From Martinezella lusitana (GTDB lineage Bacteria; Pseudomonadota; Alphaproteobacteria; Rhizobiales; Rhizobiaceae): a DNA stretch of 64,000 bases. Every line of letters starts with the position of its first letter. The stretch's first letter is position 1. Shown here piece after piece: positions 63,885 through 64,000 of this stretch. Where the stretch lies: assembly GCF_014207095.1 (NCBI RefSeq), contig NZ_JACHBG010000001.1:744001-808000 (forward strand), in the 5' to 3' direction. The notes under the pieces are model-generated. The model worked only from the letters and a program-made list of their open reading frames with translations, made no database searches and was not told the DNA's origin. The translations under genes were made by a program, and so were the position numbers.

Positions 63885-64000
63885 ATGGCCAAGGAAGCCG
63901 TACGCGTTCGTCGTCGCGAGCGTAAAAATATCACGTCGGGCGTCGCACACGTCAATTCGACCTTCAACAACACGATGATCACCATCACCGACGCACAGGG
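63885..64000 (+). CDS. rpsK: 30S ribosomal protein S11, N-terminal part (runs off the window)
   Basis: The first 38 codons of S11 are present. The start [20 protein letters not shown] and the segment [13 protein letters not shown] are characteristic. AAGAAAGGAC precedes the ATG. S11 lies on the 30S platform. rpoA and rplQ would be expected after it. Confidence 0.95.
   Translation, partial: MAKEAVRVRRRERKNITSGVAHVNSTFNNTMITITDAQ

Overview
The window is a GC-rich chromosomal segment from an alphaproteobacterium of the Rhizobiaceae, most likely Rhizobium in the broad sense. Three things point there: an NDUFA12-type complex I accessory protein, DUF2155 and DUF1062 proteins beside gatA/gatB and accB/accC, and RNase E with a long acidic insert and a GWWQRRGFF-like C-terminus. 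Two near-identical tuf genes, and rpsJ following directly on rpsL-rpsG-fusA-tuf, agree with this. I see no CRISPR array, insertion sequence, prophage or plasmid feature. Almost everything is core housekeeping, and no gene cluster looks like a new defence, secretion or biosynthetic system.

Positions 1-28700 are a mixed housekeeping region. It holds gatA (3' end) and gatB for tRNA-dependent amidation, with a DUF4139 protein, a YjhX-family protein and three GNAT acetyltransferases around them. Next come NDUFA12, DUF2155, DUF1062 and a frameshifted DUF2167 gene. The run aat-accC-accB-aroQ on the minus strand is followed by a DsbA-like thiol oxidoreductase, an aminotransferase, rne, an AmiC-type amidase, penicillin-binding protein 1A (mrcA) and prfB, which has an intact programmed +1 frameshift. 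After that are nadK, tRNA-Thr, two small unknown genes, an Inh/Omp19-like protease inhibitor, rlmB, tRNA-Tyr and tRNA-Gly.

Positions 28900-64000 are the transcription and translation superregion: tuf copy 1, tRNA-Trp, secE-nusG, rplK-rplA, rplJ-rplL, rpoB-rpoC, rpsL-rpsG-fusA-tuf copy 2, then the S10, spc and alpha ribosomal blocks from rpsJ to the truncated rpsK, with secY and adk inside. Between tuf copy 1 and tRNA-Trp lie a decayed P-loop kinase-like gene, a GrpB-family gene and an NAD-dependent epimerase.

The least explained signals are non-coding. A short start-stop frame with a good ribosome binding site and two hairpins lies upstream of the YjhX gene. The leader before rpsJ contains two mutually exclusive stems. 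Two hairpins separate rplL from rpoB, one of them a perfect 15-bp stem. Four terminator-like hairpins lie inside the ribosomal protein cluster. Two genes (DUF2167 and the kinase-like gene) are broken. All calls come from reading the sequence; no database search was run.
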